A stretch of DNA of 14,295 bases. Origin: Rhodospirillaceae bacterium UBA4468 (GTDB lineage Bacteria; Pseudomonadota; Alphaproteobacteria; Rhodospirillales; Casp-alpha2). Positions 1 to 6,730 of this stretch are shown one piece after another; the stretch's first letter is position 1; the number at the start of each line of letters is the position of its first letter. The translations under genes and the position numbers were made by a program. Below the pieces are notes generated by a model that was not told the origin of the DNA, ran no database searches, and was given only the letters and a program-made list of their open reading frames with translations. The stretch covers positions 1 to 14,295 of the forward strand of contig DGOK01000076.1 of the NCBI GenBank assembly GCA_002389385.1, written 5' to 3'.

Positions 1-177
1 CGAGTAACGACATATCTACAGTATTTTTTTTCCACTCTTAACACCTCTGATGTTGATTTACTGAATCTATTCATTATATCTGCGTCGAACCATGACATCG
101 AGCATTTTGATGCCCGTACTCAGTTGACAGCCAGATACTTTCGGCTGATCGACGAAATTGAATATCATTCATCATAA
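1..177 (+). CDS. Possible C-terminal end of an unidentified protein (5' truncated by window edge)
   Basis: Frame 1 is open from the first base to a TAA at 175-177, giving 58 residues. The residue mix looks protein-like, with alternating hydrophobic and charged positions (for example the ending LIDEIEYHSS). I recognise no family or motif. An open frame of this length in moderately AT-rich DNA can occur by chance, and no start is visible, so this is a tentative call. The rest of the gene, if real, lies upstream of the window. No gene follows closely; the next coding remnant is a truncated transposase about 210 bases on. Confidence 0.35.
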   Translation, partial: RVTTYLQYFFSTLNTSDVDLLNLFIISASNHDIEHFDARTQLTARYFRLIDEIEYHSS

Positions 178-335
178 ATCTTCATACCAGGACAAAACAT
201 GGAATTTGGCCTGCTAATCCTTTATAGTTAAATGTTAAAGTGCCTTCTGTGAAGTCGAGATTAATACGGCGTTTTTAAAGTCTCATCAACGATCATTCTA
301 GAAACTCCAAAAAGTGTATATTTAAATTGACAGTG

Positions 336-388
336 TCAAAGAAAACCGGGTTTTGCCCCGCAAAAGTGCCCTACACTAATTTTACGGG
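336..388 (+). mobile_element. Likely left-end leader of the IS6 remnant
   Basis: The bases just before the transposase ATG include a GC-rich block, TTTGCCCCGCAAAAGTGCCC (354-373), about 15 bases from the start codon. IS6-family elements carry short terminal inverted repeats a few tens of bases ahead of the transposase start, so the outer end of the element probably lies here. I could not fix the exact terminus or an 8-bp target duplication, and I found no matching inverted copy elsewhere in the window. Confidence 0.35.
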
Positions 389-469
389 ATGAAAAATCAT
401 AATCCATTTCGCTATTTCAAGACGTCGCCCGAGCTTATCCGCCTAGCGGTAATGATGTATAACCAATGA
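389..469 (+). pseudogene. Truncated IS6-family transposase, N-terminal fragment
   Basis: The ATG at 389 opens a 26-codon frame starting MKNHNPFRYFKTSPELIRLA and continuing VMMY. I recognise this as the N-terminus of IS6-family DDE transposases from alphaproteobacteria, where the family normally goes on with a segment like RFPLSLRNVEDLL. Here homology stops at the Tyr codon (458-460); two unrelated codons and a TGA follow. The rest of the roughly 230-residue transposase, including the catalytic DDE domain, is absent, so the remnant cannot transpose. The family assignment is from memory of the conserved N-terminus. The break may be a deletion or a recombination junction. Confidence 0.75.
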
Positions 470-957
470 CTGCTTATGGCTATTTGTAGACTATATCAGC
501 ATCGGCAATAAATGTCTGCAATGAGGGGCCTAAGCAGAAGTAGATGTCCGGTTTAAGCACTGTGCATCGGCATAGATCCTGATGATCGAACACTTGTCCG
601 AATAAGGAATAAACACCAAACTTTACACGACCTAGAAATCACCCTGTGTAATGAGAGCGTTATCTATCAAGGCCGTCCGATCATATATCCAGTCCCGGTG
701 CCACCCGTCGCCCTTTCTTTACATCGCTGATAAGTTTGAAAAAGTAAGGCATAAATATATCAACCATCAAACGGTAGGTTACGTCACTTGAATATTTGTT
801 AGGGGTGAGGCGCATCTTTATGTAACTGTTAACTTTGTAACAACAAGATGGATGTGGATTAACAAGGCGGAAGTCGGGAAGGCGAATATGTGTCAGGGAC
901 GATGTTGCTGCGTGGATGACAACTGCAAAGCAGATAGAGCAACCATATCTTGTGCAA
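470..957. other. Gene-free stretch downstream of the IS remnant
   Basis: No frame of convincing length or composition is seen on either strand, and I recognise no RNA gene. It may be decayed accessory DNA: it is bounded by a truncated transposase on one side and the 3' end of tRNA-Thr on the other, a usual place for integrated elements. I looked for a copy of the tRNA-Thr 3' end that would mark an attachment site and found none. Confidence 0.5.
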
Positions 958-978
958 ATGCCACCCCGATGCCACCCC
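958..978. repeat. Tandem 10-bp repeat ATGCCACCCC, two copies
   Basis: ATGCCACCCC occurs at 958-967 and again at 969-978, with a period of 11. The second copy also forms the left arm of the inverted repeat that follows. Function unknown; a remnant of a larger direct-repeat array or chance are both possible. Confidence 0.5.
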
Positions 979-998
979 AGTGCAAAACTGAAGGGGTG
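973..998. repeat. Inverted repeat CACCCC/GGGGTG downstream of tRNA-Thr
   Basis: CACCCC (973-978) pairs with GGGGTG (993-998), and inside it AGT (979-981) pairs with ACT (987-989), leaving an unpaired GAA on one side. It lies about 50 bases beyond the 3' end of the minus-strand tRNA-Thr. Read on the minus strand it could help end that transcript, but no T-run follows it. A T-rich stretch (TTTTTCTTT) instead follows the tRNA CCA directly. Confidence 0.35.
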
Positions 999-1045
999 CT
1001 GTAAGCTTGGAAGCTATGTAAGCTATTGAAATATATAAAGAAAAA

Positions 1046-1120
1046 TGGTGCCGCCTGTAAGATTCGAACTTACGACCTCGTCATTACCAATGACGCGCTC
1101 TACCCCTGAGCTAAGGCGGC
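1046..1120 (-). tRNA. tRNA-Thr (anticodon GGT)
   Basis: The reverse complement folds as a full 75-base cloverleaf. The acceptor GCCGCCT pairs with AGGCGGC, the D-stem is GCTC/GAGC, the anticodon stem is CGTCA/TGACG around the loop TTGGTAA, and the T-arm is GTAAG-TTCGAAT-CTTAC. The loop places GGT as the anticodon, which reads threonine codons ACC and ACU. The CCA end is encoded (1046-1048 on the + strand as TGG). It is transcribed away from the small gene at 1184 and from murA. Confidence 0.97.
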
Positions 1121-1183
1121 TCCGAAGTGCGGCGGAACATGCCACAGGGCACCCTATGAGGCAAGACCAGAGAGGCCTTCGAG

Positions 1184-1342
1184 ATGACGAATTTTGATCA
1201 ATCTGATGATCGTAAAGACGAAGTGGTGAAAAGCGCCAAGGTAGATGCGCGTCATGAACGTGAAGCCAAGGCGCTGCGGGAGAACCTGAAACGGCGTAAA
1301 GAACAGGTCAAAGCACGTGAAAGTGCCCTGAAAAAGAAATAA
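1184..1342 (+). CDS. Small highly charged protein, 52 residues, unknown function
   Basis: ATG at 1184 and TAA at 1340-1342 give a 52-residue protein beginning MTNFDQSDDRKDEVVKSAKV and ending in a Lys/Arg/Glu-rich helix (for example ENLKRRKEQVKARESALKKK). A purine-rich AGAGAGG lies about 10 bases upstream as a ribosome site. The second half looks like a single long charged alpha-helix, with no Cys, no signal peptide and no membrane segment. From memory, short proteins with a similar RENLRRRK-type tail are conserved in alphaproteobacteria, often near murA or a tRNA, which supports a real gene. Its role is unknown. It sits between divergent tRNA-Thr and murA. Confidence 0.7.
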   Translation: MTNFDQSDDRKDEVVKSAKVDARHEREAKALRENLKRRKEQVKARESALKKK

Positions 1343-1388
1343 TGCAGCCATATTTACGCCATAACGGGCGATCATAACCGCGCTCGGC

Positions 1389-1417
1389 TTGCATGCTTTA
1401 ACGCCGTCGCCTAAAAG
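1389..1417 (+). promoter_or_regulatory. Candidate promoter for murA
   Basis: TTGCAT (1389-1394) and TAAAAG (1412-1417) are separated by exactly 17 bases, about 38 bases before the murA ATG. The match is only partial at both boxes, so this is a weak prediction. murA could also be read from a promoter ahead of the small gene at 1184. Confidence 0.35.
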
Positions 1418-1454
1418 CCGCACTGAGTGGTGACGACAAACTTCTGAGGATTTC

Positions 1455-2720
1455 ATGGATCGTATAAAAATTACAGGTGGCAACCAACTTAACGGCGAAA
1501 TTCAAATAGGTGGCGCAAAAAATGCAGCCTTACCTTTGATGGCCGCATCTCTTCTTACGCCTGAGCGCTTGACGCTGGAAAATCTCCCCGGTGTTGCAGA
1601 TATATATGCGATGGCAGCATTGCTCAGTGAATTGGGCGTTGATGTTCAAATGGATGCTGAGGCGCGAAGTGTTGGCCTTGATGGGGGCAACGTCACTGAA
1701 ACGACGGCACCTTATGATATCGTTCGGAAAATGCGGGCGTCGGTTTTGGTGTTGGGGCCTCTGTTGGCGCGATTCGGTAAAGCGCGTGTCAGTTTGCCAG
1801 GGGGGTGCGCTATTGGGACGCGGCCCGTTGATTTACACCTTACAGCACTTGGGCAAATGGGTGCCGAGATTACGCTCACGGGTGGCTATATAGATGCCCA
1901 TGTCCAAGGGCGTTTCAAAGGGGCGAATATCCTTTTCCCATCCGTCACTGTGGGCGGCACTGAGAATATTTTAATGGCTGCCGTTCTTGCTGATGGTGAG
2001 ACCGTCATTGCAAACGCGGCGCGGGAGCCTGAAGTGACAGACCTTGCACTGTGTTTGCAAGCAATGGGGGCCGAGATATCAGGTATAGGTACAGATACAT
2101 TGCGGATTGTTGGCGTATCCGAGCTGGGCAGCGCTGTTCATGGCATACTGCCGGACCGGATCGAGACGGGAACATATGCCATTGCATCGGCAATCACAGG
2201 TGGTGACGTCGTCTTAAAGGGCGCGCATATGGCTAACAATGAAGCCGTATTTAGCGTGCTCAAGCGTGCTGGTGTCGAGATCGTCGACACGGAAGATGGC
2301 ATTCGCGTAACGCGCAAGAATGGACGTATTCGTGGCGTAGACATCATGACAGAGCCATTTCCGGGCTTTCCTACAGATATGCAGGCGCAATTTATGGCAT
2401 TGCTGTGTATGGCGGATGGTGCCTCGATGATTACTGAATCGATTTTTGAAAACCGCTTCATGCACGTGCCCGAACTTCTTCGGATGGGTGCAGATATCAA
2501 TGTTCATGGCTCGTCAGTGATTGTCCGTGGTGTCGAACAGTTGTCCGGTGCCCCTGTTATGGCGACAGATTTACGAGCGTCAGTCTCGCTGGTTTTGGCC
2601 GGATTGGCCGCCGAAAGCGTCACTGAAGTCAGCCGTGTTTATCATCTGGACCGGGGTTATGAGCGCATTGAAGAAAAGCTCGCAGCGTGTGGTGCAATGA
2701 TTGAGCGCGCATCTGACTAG
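1455..2720 (+). CDS. murA: UDP-N-acetylglucosamine 1-carboxyvinyltransferase (MurA)
   Basis: MurA transfers enolpyruvate from PEP to UDP-GlcNAc, the first committed step of peptidoglycan synthesis, in the cytoplasm. The 421-residue length is normal for the family. Lys22-Asn23 in GGAKNAALP is the conserved substrate-binding pair. PGGCAIGTRPVDLHL carries the PEP-reactive Cys118, so the fosfomycin-target cysteine is retained rather than replaced by Asp. Asp308 in FPTDMQAQF is the catalytic aspartate, and TDLRAS and HLDRGYERIEEKL near the C-terminus are standard. GAGG about 8 bases upstream supports the ATG. The gene looks intact and ordinary. A 162-base gap separates it from hisG, so the two may be transcribed separately. 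Confidence 0.98.
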   Translation: MDRIKITGGNQLNGEIQIGGAKNAALPLMAASLLTPERLTLENLPGVADIYAMAALLSELGVDVQMDAEARSVGLDGGNVTETTAPYDIVRKMRASVLVLGPLLARFGKARVSLPGGCAIGTRPVDLHLTALGQMGAEITLTGGYIDAHVQGRFKGANILFPSVTVGGTENILMAAVLADGETVIANAAREPEVTDLALCLQAMGAEISGIGTDTLRIVGVSELGSAVHGILPDRIETGTYAIASAITGGDVVLKGAHMANNEAVFSVLKRAGVEIVDTEDGIRVTRKNGRIRGVDIMTEPFPGFPTDMQAQFMALLCMADGASMITESIFENRFMHVPELLRMGADINVHGSSVIVRGVEQLSGAPVMATDLRASVSLVLAGLAAESVTEVSRVYHLDRGYERIEEKLAACGAMIERASD

Positions 2721-2794
2721 GCTTAAGACCATTACCTGCATCTTGTGCAAGCCTCAATAAACTCGACTTAGCGGGCTCTAATTGCGTATCCACA

Positions 2795-2822
2795 CTGGCA
2801 ATCTCATACAAAAACCTATAAG
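2795..2822 (+). promoter_or_regulatory. Candidate promoter for hisG
   Basis: CTGGCA (2795-2800) and TATAAG (2817-2822) are separated by 16 bases and lie about 60 bases before the hisG start. The -10 box matches 5 of 6 consensus bases and the -35 box 4 of 6. This fits a promoter for the histidine/infA gene group inside the murA-hisG gap, but it is a prediction only. Confidence 0.4.
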
Positions 2823-2825
2823 AAT

Positions 2826-2844
2826 TGCGCGATTTTGACGCGCA
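2826..2844. repeat. Inverted repeat TGCGCG/CGCGCA before hisG
   Basis: TGCGCG (2826-2831) and CGCGCA (2839-2844) are perfect inverted arms around a 7-base A/T-rich spacer, just downstream of the candidate -10 box. No T-run follows, so it is not a classical terminator. It could be an operator or a 5' leader hairpin. I saw no His-codon-rich leader peptide, so there is no sign of histidine attenuation. Confidence 0.4.
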
Positions 2845-2882
2845 TGCACTGCGTGTGTGCTTTCGATACAAGGTGACGAATT

Positions 2883-3551
2883 GTGAGTTCGAACGAAAAG
2901 ATAGTTCTGGCGCTGCCAAAAGGCCGTATTCTCAAAGAAGTAATGCCGCTTGTCCGTGCGGCTGGTATTGAGCCAGAAGCCGCATTTGATGATAAACATG
3001 CCCGCCAGCTTCGCTTTACCACCAATCATAAGAGTGTCGATATCATCCGGGTTCGCTCGTTTGATGTGGCGACATTCGTTGCTTTTGGTGCGGCACATTT
3101 AGGTGTGGCCGGTAACGACGTGCTGCTTGAGTTCGATTATCCAGAAATTTATGCGCCGCTTGATCTTGATGTTGGCCATTGCCGATTGTCTGTAGCTGAG
3201 CCTGTAGACTTGGCTGGTGAGAGTGATCCGCGTACGTGGTCATCAGTCCGCGTTGCGACAAAGTATCCTGAATTGACGCGGAAACATTTTGCTGCACGTG
3301 GCGTACAAGCAGAGTGCATCAAGCTCAATGGGGCGATGGAATTGGCCCCGACACTTGGTCTGTGCCGACGTATTGTTGATCTGGTGTCGACGGGCGCGAC
3401 GCTCGAGGCGAATGGGCTCGTTGAAATTGAAGTGCTGTGCGAAATCACGTCCAGACTGTGCGTAAATCGCGCAGCGTGGAAGACACGTGCCGACGAGATT
3501 GGCATGTGGGTAGATCGTTTCAAGGAGGTGACAGATGCCGCTGCGGCTTGA
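2883..3551 (+). CDS. hisG: ATP phosphoribosyltransferase, short form (HisG)
   Basis: HisG condenses ATP with PRPP to give N1-(5-phosphoribosyl)-ATP, the first step of histidine synthesis. The 222-residue protein opens with IVLALPKGRI, the usual HisG N-terminus, and holds the PRPP-binding signature IVDLVSTGATLEANGL (STGATL at about 169-174). The length marks the short form, which lacks the C-terminal regulatory domain and in known cases works with the HisRS-like subunit HisZ. No hisZ is in this window, so it must be elsewhere. The GTG start is backed by AAGGTGA (2870-2876) 6 bases upstream. The last 17 bases overlap hisD. Apart from the absent neighbour it looks normal. Confidence 0.96.
   Translation: MSSNEKIVLALPKGRILKEVMPLVRAAGIEPEAAFDDKHARQLRFTTNHKSVDIIRVRSFDVATFVAFGAAHLGVAGNDVLLEFDYPEIYAPLDLDVGHCRLSVAEPVDLAGESDPRTWSSVRVATKYPELTRKHFAARGVQAECIKLNGAMELAPTLGLCRRIVDLVSTGATLEANGLVEIEVLCEITSRLCVNRAAWKTRADEIGMWVDRFKEVTDAAAA
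3522..3531 (+). promoter_or_regulatory. Perfect Shine-Dalgarno for hisD inside hisG
   Basis: AAGGAGGTGA is a full 10-base complement to the 16S rRNA 3' end, set 3 bases before the hisD ATG and lying wholly within the end of hisG. It fixes the hisD start at 3535 and suggests strong, coupled re-initiation after hisG. Confidence 0.85.
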
Positions 3552-4836
3552 TTATCAGGCAAGCGATTTTGACGCTCAGTTCAAGGCACTTCTCTCGCAG
3601 AAGCGTGAAACTGAATCTGATGTCGTGGACACGGTTAAGGCGATCCTTAATGACGTAAAAGCCCGTGGTGATCAGGCTCTTATCGAATACACAACAAAGT
3701 TTGACCGGTTTCCGCTTACGCTTGAAACCATTCGTGTCTCTGCGGATGAAATCGCAGCATGCCAGGCGCAATGTGATCCAGAAACTTTGGCTGCATTACA
3801 GATCGCGTATGATCGCATCGTTGCATTCCATGCGTGCCAAAAGCCTGAAGATCTGGATTTTGTCGATGAGGCGGGTATTGGCCTTGGGTATCGCTGGACG
3901 GCGGTTGGTGCTGCTGGGTTGTATGTCCCAGGCGGAACAGCTGCCTATCCATCCTCCGTGCTAATGAATGCCGTACCTGCAAAGGTCGCAGGTGTTGAAC
4001 GTCTGGTCATGGTCGTGCCGACGCCTGATGGTGTGATTAATCCTTTGGTGATGGCCGCTGCTGAGCTTGCGGGCGTTGACGAGGTTTATCGGATTGGTGG
4101 CGCTCAGGCGGTCGGGGCCTTGGCTTATGGTACCGAAACAATCTTGCCGGTCGATAAAATTGTCGGCCCTGGCAATGCGTTTGTCGCTGCGGCAAAACGC
4201 GAAGTGTTTGGGACGGTTGGCATTGATATGATTGCCGGACCATCTGAAATTCTGGTCCTCGCTGATGGCCAAAACGATCCATCATGGATCGCGGCTGATT
4301 TGCTCAGTCAGGCTGAACATGACACGTCGGCGCAAGCCATTTTGATGACAGATGATGCCGCGTTTGCTGATGCTGTCGTTGAGGCTGTTGATGCGCACCT
4401 GAAAACGCTGCCTCGAACAAAAATTGCTTCGGAGAGCTGGAAAAACTATGGCTCAGTTATCACGGTTGAAAGCTTGGCATCTGCCATACCGCTTATTGAC
4501 CAGTTAGCCCCTGAGCATCTGGAAATTGCAGCTGAGGATGCAGAAGGCTTTGCCGCCGGCATTCGCAACGCGGGCGCGATCTTCTTAGGCAGGCATGCAC
4601 CTGAGGCGATTGGCGACTATGTTGCCGGACCTAACCATGTGTTGCCAACTGCGCGCTCGGCGAGATTCTCAAGTGGTCTGGGCGTTCTTGACTTTATGAA
4701 GCGCACATCGATGATCAGATGTGATGCAGAAGGCTTGCGTCAAATCGGCCCTGCGGCAAAAACACTTGCTGATGCCGAAGGCCTGGGCGCGCACGCGTTA
4801 TCAATAGCGATTAGATTGAATTTGCCAACGAGTTAG
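3535..4836 (+). CDS. hisD: Histidinol dehydrogenase (HisD)
   Basis: HisD is the zinc enzyme that oxidises L-histidinol to L-histidine in two NAD-dependent steps, the end of the pathway. At 433 residues it matches the family. Visible motifs are GLYVPGGTAAYPSSVLMN, the NAD-site GGAQAVGALAYGT, VGPGN, and AGPSEILVLAD. Zinc ligands Gln259 and His262 (SQAEHD), Asp361 (GDYVAGPNH) and His420 (GLGAHA) are present, as are the catalytic Glu327-His328 (APEHLEI). The start overlaps the hisG end by 17 bases and is set by a perfect ribosome site. A 10-base gap leads to the next gene. Intact and ordinary; the remaining his genes are not in the window. Confidence 0.98.
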   Translation: MPLRLDYQASDFDAQFKALLSQKRETESDVVDTVKAILNDVKARGDQALIEYTTKFDRFPLTLETIRVSADEIAACQAQCDPETLAALQIAYDRIVAFHACQKPEDLDFVDEAGIGLGYRWTAVGAAGLYVPGGTAAYPSSVLMNAVPAKVAGVERLVMVVPTPDGVINPLVMAAAELAGVDEVYRIGGAQAVGALAYGTETILPVDKIVGPGNAFVAAAKREVFGTVGIDMIAGPSEILVLADGQNDPSWIAADLLSQAEHDTSAQAILMTDDAAFADAVVEAVDAHLKTLPRTKIASESWKNYGSVITVESLASAIPLIDQLAPEHLEIAAEDAEGFAAGIRNAGAIFLGRHAPEAIGDYVAGPNHVLPTARSARFSSGLGVLDFMKRTSMIRCDAEGLRQIGPAAKTLADAEGLGAHALSIAIRLNLPTS

Positions 4837-4846
4837 AGGTGTTCAC

Positions 4847-5320
4847 GTGAGTGATACTCAGCGCATTGCCAACATCAACTTGGATAAAACCTCAGTCATA
4901 CGTCTGAGCCCACAGGTCGACCATGAGCGTAAAGTCGCGATCTTCGATTTACTTGAAGATAACTGCTTCGATCCGATTGGTCTGTCCCCGGGGCCTTATA
5001 GTGTGATCCTTCTGATTGAAGACAATCGTCTGGTTTTCGATGTGCGTTCTGAGAATGATGAGGAACTGGGCAAGTTCAATCTGCCCGTCGGCACCTTTCG
5101 GCGTATCGTCAAAGACTACTTTATGATCTGCGATAGTTATTATGAGGCGATCAAACGGTCATCGCCGTCTCAGATTGAGGCGATTGATATGGGTCGGCGT
5201 GGTCTTCATAACGAAGGCGCTGAAATATTAAAGGACAAACTCGCCGATAAGGTCACGATTAACGAAACTACAGCGCGTCGTCTTTTTACGCTCGTTTGCG
5301 TTTTGCACATTCGAGCATGA
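4847..5320 (+). CDS. UPF0262 family protein, function unknown
   Basis: This is a 157-residue cytoplasmic protein with the hallmark UPF0262 stretches: an SPGPYSVILLIEDNRLVFDV segment, then FRRIVKDYFMICDSYYEAI at about 85-105, EAIDMGRRGLHNEGAEILKD, and the C-terminal TARRLFTLVCVLHIR. As I recall, the family is largely confined to alphaproteobacteria and has no assigned biochemical role; it tends to sit between hisD and an LMW phosphatase gene, as here. There is no signal peptide or membrane segment. The GTG start at 4847 has AGAGGTG just upstream, overlapping the hisD stop region. The next gene begins 7 bases after its stop, so the two are probably cotranscribed. Confidence 0.93.
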   Translation: MSDTQRIANINLDKTSVIRLSPQVDHERKVAIFDLLEDNCFDPIGLSPGPYSVILLIEDNRLVFDVRSENDEELGKFNLPVGTFRRIVKDYFMICDSYYEAIKRSSPSQIEAIDMGRRGLHNEGAEILKDKLADKVTINETTARRLFTLVCVLHIRA

Positions 5321-5327
5321 TGGCGAA

Positions 5328-5774
5328 ATGAGCGATCTCCCATCCGCCATACTTTTTTCTTGCACGATGAATTCGGTTCGCTCTCCGATGGCAGAATTGA
5401 TCATGAAATTTCTGCATGGCCACCGTGTGTATATTGACTCGGCCGGAGTTCGCTCAAAAGATATCGACGGCTTTGCCATCGCTGTCATGGATGAAATTGG
5501 CATTGATCTATCGCGCCATCATGCGAAGACCTTTGATGACCTTGAAGACGATTTCTTTGATGTGGTTATTACATTATCGCCCGAAGCACAGCACAGGGCT
5601 GTTGAACTGACGCGTGTTATGGCCTGCGAGGTCGAGTTCTGGAATACGATGGACCCATCTTTGGTTGAGAGTGAAGACCGCGAGACTGTACTTGATGCTT
5701 ACCGCCAAGTGAGGGACCAGTTAATGATGAAAATTAAGCAGCGTTTCCCCGTACAATCCGCATCTGACACGTAG
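5328..5774 (+). CDS. Low-molecular-weight protein-tyrosine-phosphatase-like protein
   Basis: The 148-residue protein has the phosphatase P-loop near its start: FSCTMNSVRSPMAE, a C-x5-R-S motif with nucleophile Cys12 and phosphate-binding Arg18. WNTMDP (Asp109-Pro110) fits the DP general-acid motif. The fold is shared by LMW tyrosine phosphatases and thioredoxin-type arsenate reductases. The usual GN after the first P-loop residues is replaced by MN, so the true substrate is open. I see no arsenic gene beside it in the cluster, which argues mildly for a phosphatase role. The ATG at 5328 follows the UPF0262 stop by 7 bases; its ribosome site is weak, so coupling to the upstream gene is likely. 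Confidence 0.85.
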   Translation: MSDLPSAILFSCTMNSVRSPMAELIMKFLHGHRVYIDSAGVRSKDIDGFAIAVMDEIGIDLSRHHAKTFDDLEDDFFDVVITLSPEAQHRAVELTRVMACEVEFWNTMDPSLVESEDRETVLDAYRQVRDQLMMKIKQRFPVQSASDT

Positions 5775-5823
5775 ACTTGTTGAATATGATTTTTATACAT
5801 AAATACTAGATATTATTGAAAAC

Positions 5824-5852
5824 TTGACCAATCGCGCGCTTGTAGGCATGGT
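5824..5852 (+). promoter_or_regulatory. Candidate promoter for infA
   Basis: TTGACC (5824-5829, 5 of 6 bases of the -35 consensus) is followed after 17 bases by CATGGT (5847-5852), a poor -10 box. The 110-base gap before infA is AT-rich and is the natural place for an infA promoter. Weak prediction. Confidence 0.3.
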
Positions 5853-5884
5853 CTGCACGATTTTGAAATCAGGCACGGTAAATA

Positions 5885-6103
5885 ATGGCTAAAGAAGATT
5901 TACTAGAATTTACAGGAACCGTAACGGAATTGCTTCCGAACGCGATGTTCCGTGTTGTTCTCGATAACGAGCACGAAATCCTTGCACACACGGCGGGTAA
6001 GATGCGTAAGCACCGTATCCGCGTTCTCGCAGGTGATCGCGTTAACGTCGAGATGACACCGTACGACCTTACTAAGGGTCGGATCACTTTCCGCTTCAAG
6101 TAA
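5885..6103 (+). CDS. infA: Translation initiation factor IF-1
   Basis: IF-1 binds the 30S A-site during initiation with IF-2 and IF-3. The 72-residue length is exact for the family and the whole protein is one S1/OB fold: MAKEDLLEFTGTVTELLPN, then AMFRVVLDNEHEILAHTAGKM, RIRVLAGDRVNVEMTPYDL and the closing TKGRITFRFK. It is intact. Downstream, maf begins after a 42-base gap, so the two can be cotranscribed. Confidence 0.99.
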   Translation: MAKEDLLEFTGTVTELLPNAMFRVVLDNEHEILAHTAGKMRKHRIRVLAGDRVNVEMTPYDLTKGRITFRFK

Positions 6104-6145
6104 GGGGTGCGTCTCTGTTGACGCATCCATACGACAGGACATGAT

Positions 6146-6730
6146 ATGAGCGGCAAGCTTATCCTTGCGTCTGCGTCTCCGCGCCGTGTCGAGTTGCTGG
6201 CTCAGGTTGGCATTTCTCCAGACGCGGTGGCCCCTGCAGACATTGATGAAACACCATTGCGCCGCGAGCGTCCAAGGCTTTTGGCCGAACGTCTTTCGCT
6301 TGGCAAAGCACGCGCTATAGCACAGCAATACCCTGATGACTTCATTCTTGCTGCAGACACCGTTGTCTCGCTGGGCATTCGGGTACTTGAAAAGCCTGCA
6401 GATGCCCATGAAGCCGCTAAATTCTTAAAACAATTATCTGGCCGTCGGCATCGCGTGATTGGTGGCTTTGCTGTTATTACGCCGGACGCCAAGGAAGTTG
6501 TTCGGAGTGTCGTCACCCAAGTGCGTTTTAAGCGCCTGACGGACCAAGAGATCACCGCCTACATCAATGGTGGTGAATGGCAGGGCAAAGCCGGTGGGTA
6601 CGCTATTCAGGGCGCTGCCGCAGCATTCATTCCCTGGATTGGTGGATCCTATAGCAACGTCGTCGGCCTTCCGTTGACCGAAGTCTTGGCGACCCTCAAT
6701 GGTCTTGGGTGGTCGGAGGCTCAAAAGTGA
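6146..6730 (+). CDS. maf: Maf-like nucleoside triphosphate pyrophosphatase
   Basis: Maf proteins hydrolyse canonical or modified nucleoside triphosphates to the monophosphate and pyrophosphate, a house-cleaning activity. The 194-residue sequence has LILASASPRRVELL (substrate loop, about 5-18), the catalytic-aspartate motif ILAADTVV (Asp71), EKP, LSGRRHRV, GKAGGYAIQG and GSYSNVVGLPL, all typical. I cannot tell the dTTPase/UTPase subgroup from the m7GTP subgroup by eye. AGGA a few bases upstream supports the ATG at 6146; an ATG 5 bases earlier runs into a stop at once. Its TGA overlaps the GTG start of the RNase gene in a GTGA junction. Confidence 0.95.
   Translation: MSGKLILASASPRRVELLAQVGISPDAVAPADIDETPLRRERPRLLAERLSLGKARAIAQQYPDDFILAADTVVSLGIRVLEKPADAHEAAKFLKQLSGRRHRVIGGFAVITPDAKEVVRSVVTQVRFKRLTDQEITAYINGGEWQGKAGGYAIQGAAAAFIPWIGGSYSNVVGLPLTEVLATLNGLGWSEAQK

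Noticed and set aside
690..705. A tRNA 3'-end-like sequence (AGTCCCGGTGCCACC)
   Set aside because: It resembles a T-arm/acceptor end, but no matching 5' acceptor or cloverleaf can be formed, and it does not match the two tRNAs in the window closely enough to be an attachment site.
958..978. A CRISPR-like or larger tandem array from the ATGCCACCCC repeat
   Set aside because: Only two 10-bp copies with a 1-base spacer; no spacer-repeat pattern.
2138..2507. Long antisense open frames within murA
   Set aside because: They are shadows of the murA coding frame on the other strand with no independent motif or ribosome site.
5776..5810. An alternative promoter for infA (TTGTTG with TAAATA)
   Set aside because: Spacing is 17 but both boxes match poorly; AT-rich DNA gives many such matches, and TTGACC at 5824 is the better -35.
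6709..6726. A longer start for the RNase E/G-like gene
   Set aside because: GTG at 6709 is in frame but has no good ribosome site; the GTG at 6727 has GGAGG 7-8 bases upstream and overlaps the maf stop.
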